Shown here in pieces: positions 8,564 to 19,278 of a stretch of DNA of 64,000 nt; position 1 is the first letter of the stretch; every line of letters begins with the position of its first letter. A program made the position numbers and the translations under genes. Source of the stretch: Guyparkeria halophila (GTDB lineage Bacteria; Pseudomonadota; Gammaproteobacteria; Halothiobacillales; Halothiobacillaceae); the NCBI RefSeq assembly GCF_034479635.1, contig NZ_CP140153.1:2115501-2179500 (forward strand). The letters are read 5' to 3'. The notes under the pieces are model-generated. The model worked only from the letters and a program-made list of their open reading frames with translations. It made no database searches and was not told the origin of the DNA.

Positions 8564-8671
8564 TTAGGCAGCCTCCGCGGTATCCGTCGGTTGCGACTTG
8601 GCTATATCAACAGTCAAAGCTCCTTCTTCATCGTAGCAGTACGGCTTATCCATTTCATCTGACATATTCAT
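8564..8671 (-). CDS. Small ORF (35 aa) in the island
   Basis: The ATG at 8669-8671 opens a 35-codon frame ending in TAA at 8564-8566. It reads MNMSDEMDKPYCYDEEGAL, then a polar tail ending in TDTAEAA. An AGGGA purine stretch lies 6-7 bases upstream on the minus strand. The peptide is acidic, hydrophilic and has one Cys; no signal peptide or membrane helix is visible. It sits between the two larger island genes in the same orientation. The evidence is position, ribosome-binding site and sensible composition only, so it could be chance. Confidence 0.4.
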   Translation of the reverse strand: MNMSDEMDKPYCYDEEGALTVDIAKSQPTDTAEAA

Positions 8672-8702
8672 GTCAATCCCTGTGAAGATATAAAATCAAA
8701 AA

Positions 8703-9321
8703 TCAACGATTACGTGCGTGCAAAACAAGATCACGCAGGAATGCGAAATGCTGCCCTAGACACGCCCCGACCACACCAAAAATCACAACCCAGTAAAGCA
8801 TTAGAAGTTCGGTAACTTCAGGCACGCAACCCATATACGTGCACTCACCAGTCACTGTCACCTCCGAGGTGAAAAAGCAAATCCAATACAGCCAGACAAA
8901 AAAAAACAAATTCAATGCCCACAAGATGAATCATCGCTCTACCGGTCGAAAATAGCAGAGCCCGCCCAACCCCAGAAAAAGGCGAACGCTCATGGTTGAA
9001 AAACAAGATAGCCACGGCAACCAAGTGTGCGAAAGAAAAGCCAATTGCAAAGAGGTACGGCATTTTCTCCCTCACAGCGAAGGCTAGATACGTATGACCT
9101 TGCGCAGCCGGAATGTTTTCAAAGATCCAATTCGTTGGAAGCTTCAACCAAACCGGCGGATCCCTCACGTCCATGCGATACAGCACGTACCAGAGCAGGA
9201 TTTCCGGGAACACGGCCAAGCCGATCAGCCCCCAACGTACCCGACGCCAACGGCGGGTCTGGGCCTCCGTGGGGCCGGGCACGCTCTCCAGCCAGTCGAT
9301 AATCGATTGCTTCATGCCCAT
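8703..9321 (-). pseudogene. Island membrane protein split by a frameshift at a run of nine T
   Basis: Two overlapping frames appear to be one gene. The upstream frame starts at ATG 9319-9321 (alternative ATG 9313-9315) and has hydrophobic helices at 'LIGLAVFPEILLWYVLY', 'YLFAIGFSFAHLVAVAILFF' and 'MIHLVGIEFVFFCLAVLDLL', ending at 8845. The downstream frame, to 8703, has no good start of its own: TTG at 8924 with a stop three codons before it, or ATG at 8834. It supplies a Cys-containing loop (GECTYMGCVPE) and a last helix (LLMLYWVVIFGVVGACLG). The frames meet at T9 (coding strand; A at 8898-8906). Removing one T joins them into about 206 residues with four helices. It may be a real lesion, phase variation, transcriptional slippage or a sequencing error. 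The family is not recognised. Confidence 0.6.
8898..8906. repeat. Homopolymer A9 (T9 on the coding strand)
   Basis: A nine-base run inside the island membrane-protein gene, exactly where the two overlapping frames can be joined by a one-base change. Such runs are prone to replication slippage, RNA polymerase slippage and sequencing error. Confidence 0.9.
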
Positions 9322-9585
9322 GTCGGATTCCCTGCATAGCGGATGACCGACATAAGAAGACGTGTGGAAACGACGCGCAATGAGAGATTGCGACCCCACA
9401 ACTGGAGCTCACCGGGTGGCGGCACGAGAAAAAGAGAAACATTGCGCGCGAACGCGCTCCGGGGGCGCTTGTCGTCCATCCGTGACAACCTCGTTCTGCA
9501 TTCCATTGATGTTCGGTCGGTTTCAGATGACCAGATCGCGTACACGGGCGCAAGCGTGAATGGCTTTCCGGTTCCGCACGTCGTC
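9322..9585. other. Non-coding stretch between the island genes and the metallopeptidase gene
   Basis: About 264 bases of mixed composition between the first island gene and the right direct repeat. It should carry the promoter of the minus-strand island genes, but no convincing -35/-10 pair was seen. A 97-codon open frame crosses it but shows no protein-like features. Confidence 0.4.
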
Positions 9586-9615
9586 GTGTCAGCGCCGCAT
9601 GCCACGCAGCCACTT
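9586..9615. repeat. Right direct repeat of the island (native 3' end of the metallopeptidase gene)
   Basis: Contains the final codons KWLRGMRR and TGA of the zinc metallopeptidase gene on the minus strand. It is matched by 7964-7993 at 27 of 30 bases. The gene is therefore kept intact at the insertion point, as when an integrative element uses the 3' end of a gene as attachment site. Confidence 0.75.
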
Positions 9616-10278
9616 GAAGACGTTGATCAGCGAGGACAGCGCCTGGGCGACGTAGGTGAGCGCCGCCGCGCGCAGGATGCGTCGCGCGGGTCGGCGATCG
9701 GCGCGCTTCAACAATCCCGCCTCCTTGAGCATCGGCAGGGCGCGGTTGAAGCTGGCATCCAGTTCCGTGGGCAGGGTTGCCAGATGCGCGAACACCGGCA
9801 CGGCCATGGTCATCACCCCGGCGGCGAACATCACCAGGCCGGCCAGCGGCCCCTTCTGGATCACCGAGACCACGGGGATCGCCACCAGGATCCAGCCGGC
9901 AATCCGCTGCGCCCACTGGGTGCGTTCGACCACCTCCTGGCGACGCAGAAACGGCGGGTACTGTTCGGCATCCTGCAGGGCGTGGCCGACCTCGTGGGCC
10001 GCCACCGTGATCGCGGTCAGCGACCGCCCGGCAAAGTGGGCCGGTGACAGGCGCACCGTGCGATCAGATGGGTCGTAGTGATCGCCCGTGTCGGTCTTCT
10101 CCACCTTGACGTACTCGAGGTGGTGCTGGTCGAGCAGGTAGCGGGCCAGGTCCGCCCCGCTGAAATCGAACCGATCGGCCGGCTCGCTGTGACGACGCAT
10201 GACCCGCCCCACCCACCAGCCGGGCAGGTAGGACAGCGCGGCCATCAGACCCAGACCAATAAGCAACCCGATGCCCAT
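9589..10278 (-). CDS. Zinc metallopeptidase, YugP-like (Zn_peptidase_2 family)
   Basis: A 229-aa membrane protein with the zinc-binding HEVGH motif at residues 95-99. It has an N-terminal hydrophobic segment (residues 1-20), a cytosolic or periplasmic domain carrying the motif, and two further hydrophobic stretches (about 125-165). This architecture is that of the YugP-type neutral zinc metallopeptidases; substrates are unknown. The start is the ATG at 10276-10278, fused to the tamB stop as TGATG, which argues for coupling to tamA-tamB. The upstream TTG is less likely. Its 3' end is the apparent insertion site of the low-GC island. Confidence 0.85.
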   Translation of the reverse strand: MGIGLLIGLGLMAALSYLPGWWVGRVMRRHSEPADRFDFSGADLARYLLDQHHLEYVKVEKTDTGDHYDPSDRTVRLSPAHFAGRSLTAITVAAHEVGHALQDAEQYPPFLRRQEVVERTQWAQRIAGWILVAIPVVSVIQKGPLAGLVMFAAGVMTMAVPVFAHLATLPTELDASFNRALPMLKEAGLLKRADRRPARRILRAAALTYVAQALSSLINVFKWLRGMRR

Positions 10279-13200
10279 CAATCCTCCGGTCGCCCACGGT
10301 CGATCTGGTAAATGAGGTCGCCGGACTGCGACTCGGCGCTACTGGACAACTCCAGGTGCAGAAACTTGTTGATGCGATAACGCGTGATCACTTCACCGAC
10401 TCCATCGAAAACGCCCACGGCATAGCGGACCAGCAGATTCTCCCCGATACGCTTGCCGACGCTCAACTGCGTGCCGCCGACCCCGCCATCGGTGGTCAGG
10501 CCGATCTCGTCGAAGCCGAACACGCTGTTGACCTGCTGGGCGAGATCGTCGCCCTGGCGAATACCCAGCCCGGCGATCGCGTTGAGCAGCAGGGAGGCAT
10601 CCGCATCGCTGCCGGCCGACAGGCGCCGCCCGGTGAGCAGCAGCGACAGGGCATCGCTGGGCGACGTCGGCGGTCGCGAGAACACCTCGGTCTCGGGTGA
10701 TTCCAGCTCGCCGGCAATCGACAGGCCCACCACCGTGCCGGCCTCGTCGTCGATCTCGCGAGTGGCGACCACGTCCAGGCCCGGCGCGGTCAGCGGGCCG
10801 GTGAAGATCAACCGACCGCGTTCCACCGTCAACGTCTGGCCGTAGGCCTCGTAACGACCGTCTTCCAGGCGAATCTCGCCGAACGCCCCCGGCGATTCCC
10901 CCGGACGCAACTGCATCTCCAACCCACCCGTCAGGCGTGTGGCGAAACCCTGACCACGCAGAGTGACCTGGTCGCCGAGAATCACCTCGATATCACCGCT
11001 CAACGGGTAGCCCCCGCCGCGCTCCTCGGGCTCCTGGCCGACAATCACCAGGTCCTCGGAGTTGCCACGGGCGCTCTCCGGCAGCTCGCCGAGATTGGCG
11101 ATCGCCAGGGGGACGTGAATCGCCCCGTCGAGTTGACCGCCGTCCGGCGCCAGGTCGATCGAGATCGCCGGGCGCGCATCCACCGCCAGCGTCGGCAGAC
11201 GCAGTATCGGCAGGGCCTCGCCGCCCAGTCCCGCCTCCAGCCACCAGTCATCCAGCGCCGTCACCTGACCGCTGCCGTCCAGTCGGATGCGCCCGCGGCT
11301 GCGGGGCGATTCGACCTCGTCGACACGGCGGGCCGTGAACACCGGTCGTGGCGGGGTTTCGGCCTCGCCCAGCAACTCCCCGGTGAGGCGCAGTGTCCCG
11401 TCGGGCTCGACCGACAGGTCCAGGCGGCCATCGCGGTAATCCGTGCCCGTGGGCAGGGAGGCGAACCCCAGATCCTCGGCCAACAGCCGCCCCGACAGCC
11501 GGGGGGCATCCAGCCGCCCCGAAACTGCCAGCCGGCCACTCAATGCCCCGGCCAGATCGGTGATCGGCAAATCGAGCGGACCGAACAGACGGTCGACCAG
11601 GTCGAACAACCGGGCCAGATCGGCCTCCTGAAGCGAGAGCGCCCCATCAAGCGCACCATCCTCCAGACCAGCTTCGGCCTGCCCGTCGAACACCAGCCAG
11701 TCCTCGAGCCCGCCCCGCAGGGATGCCTCGAGACGCTCGCCAGCAAGATCGGCCGTCAGGCGGGTCTCGGGATAGGCAATCACCTGGCCATCCGCGTCGG
11801 TCTCGATCTCATCGCGGCCGGTAAACCGGATCTCGCTGGCCGGCAGGCGCAGGTCCACGTTCGCCGAGCGAGAGGCCCCGTCCAGCCGAGCCTTGGCCGC
11901 GATCGAGACACGCCCCGGCCATTCGACCGCGGCCGCCTTGTGCCCGGGCCATTGCTGCCACAACGCCTGCAGCGCCAGATCCCCGTCCACTTGCGCCGAG
12001 AGCACCTCCCCGGCACGCTCCCCCGACAGGCACAGCGAGCCGACATCCCCGGCGGCCGGTCCCGGGACGTCCGGCTGCAGGCAGAGCATCCCGAGTCGCT
12101 GTGATGCCGGCGCGACGAACAGATCAGCCGGCGCCCGCAGCCGCCAGGGGTGCCCGTCGCGCCACCCCAGCTCCAGGCGGGTCAATTGCCCCTGCCAACC
12201 CATCTCGTCCGCGCCCGCCCCTTCTGCGGTCTCCTGCCAACCGCCTCGCGCGCCCAGTCGCCCCTCCACCGGACCGTCGACCTCCAGGGTGGCGCGATGC
12301 GCGGATGGACTCCCCTCCGCGGTGAATGCCAGTCGATCGAACAGCGCCTCGCCGGTGTCCGCGGCAAGCGCACCGGCATCCAGCGATATCCGCATGCGCC
12401 GCTCCGCCAACGGGGTCGCATCAACGGCGGGGTCGATCACCGCTGTCGCACGGGCCCGATCGAGGGCATAGCCCGCCAGTCGCAACCCGTCGACACGCGC
12501 TTCCAGCTCGCCCTGTGGGGCGAGTATCGGCCCGGAGGCATCGACCTCGACGTGGATTGCTCCGCGGGCGGCGGCGGGTTGCAGGGGCGCCAAATCCACC
12601 CCGGGCAGCCGCTCGATCAGATCCCAGGGCAAGGCCGCCACGTTTGGGACCGCGAGCTTGCCCTGCACGCCATCGAGTTGCCATTGCGCCCAATCGGGAT
12701 CGAGCTCCAGCGCCCCGGATGCCTCGAGGTTGGCGCCGGGCCCGTCGAGGGCGAGCCGCTCGATTGCCAGGCGACCGGCTTGCAGCTCACCGCCCACCTC
12801 GAGGATCACGGCCCGTCGCTGGCCGGCATCACGGCGCTCGACCAGCTCCAGCCGGCCATCCTCGACACGCGCCCGGAGGGCCGACAGCCACTCGGCATCA
12901 CTCAAGGACCGATTCCAGTCCGGCAGCTCGACATCGAGTCGGCCGCGACTGGCCAGGTGTACCGGATAGCCCCCTTCCACCCCGCCGGCGAGCGGCAGCG
13001 CATCGATCTGCCAGTCCGCGCGCAGATGCCTCTCGGCATCGAGACGCCCATCCACGCGCAACTCGCCACCGCCGGCCTGGCCCGAGACCCGCGCCTCGGC
13101 CTGGGTGTCGTCGAGAAGCAGGTCGATATCGACGGCCTGGATCGACTCGCCGGCCAGGTCACCCGACAGGCCGACCACCGATAACGATCCTGCCACCGGC

Positions 13201-14222
13201 AACCAGCCATCGGCCGCCGCCAGCTCGGTATCGAAATCGAACGAGAGCGATCCCGGGGTCCCCGGTGAGGCCCAGGCCGGGTTCAGCGACTCGCCGTGAC
13301 CGGTCAACTCGACCCGTCCGGTCGGCGACCATCCCGCCGTGCCGGAGAGCGCCAACCGACCACCGAGCAGATCCGCGACCAGGTGCTCGATGGTCAACCT
13401 CTCTTGCTCGAGACGCAGGCGACCACAGAGCGCGGCCGGCAGGCCGTCCGCCCCCATCCAGGCCAGCCGGGGGCGCAGGTTCAGCTCCCCCAGCAAATCG
13501 CCATCGGCATCGATCTGGCCGGAGAGCCAGCCCTGCGGGTGATCGAGCAGCAAATCGACCTGCCCGATCAAGGGCATGTCACCGGCCGGCTCCAGCGCGA
13601 CGGCCGCGCGGGCATCCAGCCGAATGCCGTCAGGCAGGCGCAGGGCCAGTTCGTCGAGATCCATTTCCAGTCGCGGCCGCTCGACGCGGGCATCCAGCAG
13701 GGCCGACAGCCGACCACGCGACACCGCGTAGCGCCGACCGCCCTGCTCGATCACGAGTTGGTCCACCACCAGGCGCTCGACCGCCAGCGACACCGGCGGC
13801 AGGGAGAGCTCGGCCGGATCGAACGGCTCGCCGGGCGGGGCCGACGGATCAGGCGGCGGCAGCTCGATGCGGGCCTCGCGCACGACAAGTGCCGGAATAC
13901 GCAGCCCACTGCGCCACAAGGCCGCCGGATCGATCTGCAAGCGGGCCTGGGCAACACGGGCGCTCACGCCCTGCTCGGGTGCCCACTCGACCTGCTCGAG
14001 CTCCAACCCGCGCCAGAGGGTGCCGCGCGACTCGCCTATCGACAGCGCCGGCAACTGCCGCTCGGCCTGTGTCAGTGCCCAGTTCACCCCGCCGGGGGTG
14101 GCGGTAAGCCACCAGCCGGCAACGACCGCCAGGATGGCCAACAGCACGACGGACCAGCCGGCGACCAGCACCAGTCGCCGCAGCCAGACCAGCGATGTCA
14201 GGAAAGCCGACGCCGCACTCAA
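10278..14222 (-). CDS. tamB: Translocation and assembly module inner-membrane subunit TamB
   Basis: TamB spans the periplasm and works with TamA in outer-membrane protein assembly; related AsmA-like proteins are implicated in phospholipid transport. The product is 1314 aa, the usual size. A single N-terminal membrane helix (about residues 15-40) is followed by a very long beta-rich, low-complexity body of repeating short strands, and a C-terminal DUF490/TamB domain (roughly the last 350 residues, including 'GEIRLEDGRYEAYGQ' and 'LLLTGRRLS'). The apparent start is TTG at 14220-14222, overlapping the tamA stop as TTGA. No in-frame ATG lies nearby, so coupled initiation at TTG is likely. Order is tamA-tamB-metallopeptidase. 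Confidence 0.93.
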   Translation of the reverse strand: MSAASAFLTSLVWLRRLVLVAGWSVVLLAILAVVAGWWLTATPGGVNWALTQAERQLPALSIGESRGTLWRGLELEQVEWAPEQGVSARVAQARLQIDPAALWRSGLRIPALVVREARIELPPPDPSAPPGEPFDPAELSLPPVSLAVERLVVDQLVIEQGGRRYAVSRGRLSALLDARVERPRLEMDLDELALRLPDGIRLDARAAVALEPAGDMPLIGQVDLLLDHPQGWLSGQIDADGDLLGELNLRPRLAWMGADGLPAALCGRLRLEQERLTIEHLVADLLGGRLALSGTAGWSPTGRVELTGHGESLNPAWASPGTPGSLSFDFDTELAAADGWLPVAGSLSVVGLSGDLAGESIQAVDIDLLLDDTQAEARVSGQAGGGELRVDGRLDAERHLRADWQIDALPLAGGVEGGYPVHLASRGRLDVELPDWNRSLSDAEWLSALRARVEDGRLELVERRDAGQRRAVILEVGGELQAGRLAIERLALDGPGANLEASGALELDPDWAQWQLDGVQGKLAVPNVAALPWDLIERLPGVDLAPLQPAAARGAIHVEVDASGPILAPQGELEARVDGLRLAGYALDRARATAVIDPAVDATPLAERRMRISLDAGALAADTGEALFDRLAFTAEGSPSAHRATLEVDGPVEGRLGARGGWQETAEGAGADEMGWQGQLTRLELGWRDGHPWRLRAPADLFVAPASQRLGMLCLQPDVPGPAAGDVGSLCLSGERAGEVLSAQVDGDLALQALWQQWPGHKAAAVEWPGRVSIAAKARLDGASRSANVDLRLPASEIRFTGRDEIETDADGQVIAYPETRLTADLAGERLEASLRGGLEDWLVFDGQAEAGLEDGALDGALSLQEADLARLFDLVDRLFGPLDLPITDLAGALSGRLAVSGRLDAPRLSGRLLAEDLGFASLPTGTDYRDGRLDLSVEPDGTLRLTGELLGEAETPPRPVFTARRVDEVESPRSRGRIRLDGSGQVTALDDWWLEAGLGGEALPILRLPTLAVDARPAISIDLAPDGGQLDGAIHVPLAIANLGELPESARGNSEDLVIVGQEPEERGGGYPLSGDIEVILGDQVTLRGQGFATRLTGGLEMQLRPGESPGAFGEIRLEDGRYEAYGQTLTVERGRLIFTGPLTAPGLDVVATREIDDEAGTVVGLSIAGELESPETEVFSRPPTSPSDALSLLLTGRRLSAGSDADASLLLNAIAGLGIRQGDDLAQQVNSVFGFDEIGLTTDGGVGGTQLSVGKRIGENLLVRYAVGVFDGVGEVITRYRINKFLHLELSSSAESQSGDLIYQIDRGRPED

Positions 14223-15958
14223 AATGCGGCCCCCAGCCCGAGATGCAGCATCGGCAGGCCATCACTGCCGTCCAGCGGCTGGGCGATATCGACGCGGAGG
14301 ATGCCCACCGGCGATCGCCAGCGCACCCCCACCCCGGCACCGGTCTTGAGCTCGGCCTCGGGATCGGTGTAGGCATTGCCGCTATCGACGAAGGCGGCGA
14401 GGTACCAGTCATCCTCGACCACCGGGAACATCGCTTCGAGACTGCCCACCAGCAGGTACTTGCCGCCGGTACGCGTGCCGTCCTCGTCGCGGGGGGAGAG
14501 CGACTCGTACTCGTAACCCCGCACCGAACGGTCACCACCGGTGAAAAAGCGCAGCGACCGTGGCATCTTGTCGAACTGGTCGGTCACGATCACGCCCGCC
14601 TCGGCGCGGCCGGAGAAGATCCACTTGCCCACCGGCAGGTAGCCACCGGCGAAGGCCCGGCCACGGACGAAACTGGCCGCCGAGGCGACCGGCTCGGCCG
14701 CGCCCTGCAATGAGACATCGAACACGACGCCCTCGGTCGGGAAGAGTGCGTCATCGAGTCCCTGGTAGCCCAGTCGCCCGCCGAGGATGGCAAAGCCGTT
14801 GGACTCGGCCGGCTCATCGCCGTAGCGGGTCCGATCGAGCAGGTACTCGGTGAACAGCGAGCGTGTCCAGCGGTCGGCCTCGCGCACCCACTGCACGCCA
14901 CTGGCCGCCGCGGTGGTGACGATGTCGTTGTTGTCCTCGCGGGTGACCCGGGCGTAGATGTCATAGCGCTCGCGCAACGGATCGGCCGCCCGCGGGATGG
15001 TGTAACTGGTCTCCAGTCGCTGCTCGATTGCCGAAAGCTCGGTGCGGGCCGACCACTGGTGACCCCGCTTGTTGACGTAGCGACGCTTGACGCCGGCGCC
15101 CACGCGCGGCCCGACATCGGTGGCGTAGCCGGCGCGCAATTCGTAGGAGGTGCGCGGGTTGGGATAGGTGGTGATCTCGACCGGCACCTCGAGATTCTCG
15201 CGCTGGTCGAGCATCGGGCGCACCGAGACCGACTCGAAGTACTCGGTACCGGTCAGGTTGCGGTTCATCGCCAACAGATCACGGCTGGTGTAGGCCGCGC
15301 CGGGCGGCACTCCCGTCAGGCGGCGGGCGAGCTCGGGCTCGAGAATGGACTGCTCGATCACCACCTCGCCGAAGCGATAGCGCGACCCCGGCGCCAGCGC
15401 CAGGGCGATGCGCGCCGACTGCGTGGCCGGGTCAACCACCAGTTCGCGTCGGGTGAAGCGTGCGTCGAGGTAACCCAGTTTCTGCACGCGAGAGAGAATG
15501 CCATCGCGGAGGGCGTCATAGGCGGCCTGGTCGAGCGGCGCGCCCACCGAGGGACGCTGCTCGGCCACGAACGCGCGCACCGAATCGATCTCGCGGATCG
15601 GCTCGGGCAGATCGATGCTCACCGCCTCGATGGTGGTGACCGGACCGGCCTCGATATCCAGCGCCGGATCGCGGCATTCGGCTCGCCGCTGAATCGACGG
15701 GCGGATGCGGGCATTGAAGTACCCGTAGGCCTGCAATGCCTCTTCGGCCGCCTCGCTGGCGGCATCCAGGTAACGGCGGATGTGGGCGGTGCTCGCCTGA
15801 CAGGAAAAGCCCACCCGAGGCATGGACAGCCCGACATTGGTGATCAGGCGGCTATCGGACAGACCGGTCAGCTGCAACTGTGGGGTCGGTGCGGCCATCG
15901 CCGTCGTCGTCCCGAGCAGCAAGGCGGCGCCAAGCCGGGCCGCGCCTAGACGCGGCAT
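14219..15958 (-). CDS. tamA: Outer-membrane assembly factor TamA (Omp85 family)
   Basis: An outer-membrane barrel protein that with TamB helps insert autotransporters and other outer-membrane proteins. It has 579 aa from the ATG at 15956-15958. An N-terminal signal peptide (about residues 1-23, ending AMA) is followed by about three POTRA domains (to about residue 255) and a 16-strand Omp85 barrel. The Omp85 signature 'FFTGGDRSVRGYEYESLSPRD' lies in the barrel's second half, and the protein ends in Phe. A TTG at 15962-15964 abutting the parE stop is an alternative start. The 4-bp overlap with tamB marks an operon. Confidence 0.94.
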   Translation of the reverse strand: MPRLGAARLGAALLLGTTTAMAAPTPQLQLTGLSDSRLITNVGLSMPRVGFSCQASTAHIRRYLDAASEAAEEALQAYGYFNARIRPSIQRRAECRDPALDIEAGPVTTIEAVSIDLPEPIREIDSVRAFVAEQRPSVGAPLDQAAYDALRDGILSRVQKLGYLDARFTRRELVVDPATQSARIALALAPGSRYRFGEVVIEQSILEPELARRLTGVPPGAAYTSRDLLAMNRNLTGTEYFESVSVRPMLDQRENLEVPVEITTYPNPRTSYELRAGYATDVGPRVGAGVKRRYVNKRGHQWSARTELSAIEQRLETSYTIPRAADPLRERYDIYARVTREDNNDIVTTAAASGVQWVREADRWTRSLFTEYLLDRTRYGDEPAESNGFAILGGRLGYQGLDDALFPTEGVVFDVSLQGAAEPVASAASFVRGRAFAGGYLPVGKWIFSGRAEAGVIVTDQFDKMPRSLRFFTGGDRSVRGYEYESLSPRDEDGTRTGGKYLLVGSLEAMFPVVEDDWYLAAFVDSGNAYTDPEAELKTGAGVGVRWRSPVGILRVDIAQPLDGSDGLPMLHLGLGAAF

Positions 15959-15964
15959 GGCCAA

Positions 15965-18093
<2,129 letters not shown>

Positions 18094-18228
18094 CACCGAG
18101 AGCCGGCCATCGCGGCCCGCTGCAAAGTGTACACGCCCACCCGGGACCTGACACCGACCTTGAAAACCCGCCTGGCGGTCACCATGTCGGGCCGCAGTCG
18201 TTCACCCATCCACGAGGACACCCCGACC

Positions 18229-19092
18229 ATGAGCGAGAGCGCGCACGTCTTTTCCGTCACCGCCCAGGAATTTCACGATCACGTGGTCGAGGCCTCCCGG
18301 GAAACCCCCGTGCTGGTGGACTTCTGGGCGGAATGGTGTGGCCCCTGCCGCCAGCTGATGCCGCTGCTCGCCCAGGTCGTCGAGGGCATGGACGGCCAGG
18401 TGAAACTGGCCAAGGTCGATACCGAGGCCGAGCAGGCGCTCGCGCAGCAATTCGGCGTGCGCAGCCTGCCGACGGTGATGATGTTCGTCGGCGGCCGGCC
18501 GGTCGACCAGTTCCAGGGCGCGCTGCCCGAGGGCCAGATTCGCGAATTCATCAGTCGCCACGTGCTCTCCGAGATTGACAAGCTGCGCCGCGAGGCCCAG
18601 CAGGTGCGTGCCGCCGGCGCCACCGAACAGGCCATGGATCTGCTCCGACAGGCCAACCAGCAGGAACCGGGCAACGTCGAGGTGCTGCTGGACATCGCCG
18701 ACCTGATCGCCGAGCAGGGCGATCTCGATCAGGCCTGGCAGATCCTCGAGTCCCTGCCCGCGGACACGGCGATGCGCGACGACGTGAAGGAATTCAAGGC
18801 CCGCATCGGCATGGCGCGGGCGGCCCAGTCCGGTCCGCCCGAGGACGAACTGCGCGCGCGCATCGAGACCGACCCGAAAGACTGCGAGGCCCGCGAGGCG
18901 CTCGCCGCCAAGCTCGCGATCCGCAACGACATCGAGGGGGCGCTGGAGCAGAACTACCAGATCATGCTGCGTGATCGGTCGTACAACGAGGACGCCGGTC
19001 GTCGCGGGTTGATCGACCTGTTCGAGATGCTCGGCGACAGCCACCCGCTCACCCGCCAGTACCGTCGCAAGATGTTCGGCCTGTTGCATTGA
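18229..19092 (+). CDS. cnoX: Thioredoxin-domain chaperone CnoX (YbbN family)
   Basis: A cytoplasmic redox-active holdase that protects proteins during oxidative or hypochlorite stress and can pass clients to GroEL. The protein is 287 aa: an N-terminal thioredoxin fold (residues 1-110) with WCGPC at 36-40 and the cis-Pro loop RSLPT, then TPR-like helical repeats (about 120-287). E. coli CnoX has a degenerate SQHC site, whereas here the CxxC is intact, so real thiol oxidoreductase activity is plausible. The start is ATG at 18229 (MSESAHVFSV); the longer open frame back to 17878 crosses repeat element A and is rejected. Confidence 0.93.
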   Translation: MSESAHVFSVTAQEFHDHVVEASRETPVLVDFWAEWCGPCRQLMPLLAQVVEGMDGQVKLAKVDTEAEQALAQQFGVRSLPTVMMFVGGRPVDQFQGALPEGQIREFISRHVLSEIDKLRREAQQVRAAGATEQAMDLLRQANQQEPGNVEVLLDIADLIAEQGDLDQAWQILESLPADTAMRDDVKEFKARIGMARAAQSGPPEDELRARIETDPKDCEAREALAAKLAIRNDIEGALEQNYQIMLRDRSYNEDAGRRGLIDLFEMLGDSHPLTRQYRRKMFGLLH

Positions 19093-19278
19093 GGCTGCAG
19101 GGAGATCAAGACAACGGACAGCAACCGACGGGCGCGTAGGCTCGCGCCTGACGGCGCCCCGACGGGATACCGGGCCCCAACGCGGCGGGCGGGGTTTCCA
19201 CGCCCCCGACGCCCATTCTCTTCGAGCGGCCAGCTGTCAGCCTCAAGCCCCGCCCTCGCTGACTGCTAAGGTTCAGCC

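Larger units (their letters stand above)
7964..9585. mobile_element. Low-GC island flanked by gene-end direct repeats (putative non-autonomous integrative element)
   Basis: From about 7994 to 9320 base composition falls sharply; one 60-base line (8041-8100) is only about 28% G+C, while neighbouring genes are far richer. The segment is bounded by 30-bp direct repeats at 7964-7993 and 9586-9615 (27 of 30 identical). The right repeat is the last eight codons plus stop of the zinc metallopeptidase gene. The left repeat re-encodes KWLRGMRR and the stop, with all three differences at synonymous third positions. This is the footprint of insertion into a gene's 3' end by site-specific recombination. 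The island holds a 151-aa anchored protein, a 35-aa ORF and a frameshifted membrane protein, all on the minus strand, and no integrase. Confidence 0.7.

Noticed and set aside
9312-9605. 97-codon minus-strand frame between the island gene and the metallopeptidase
   Set aside because: No ribosome-binding site or protein-like pattern, and it overlaps the metallopeptidase 3' end in another frame.
12326-14107. 593-codon plus-strand frame antisense to tamB
   Set aside because: Arg/Pro/Ala-rich low-complexity translation without any domain; shadow of the tamB gene.
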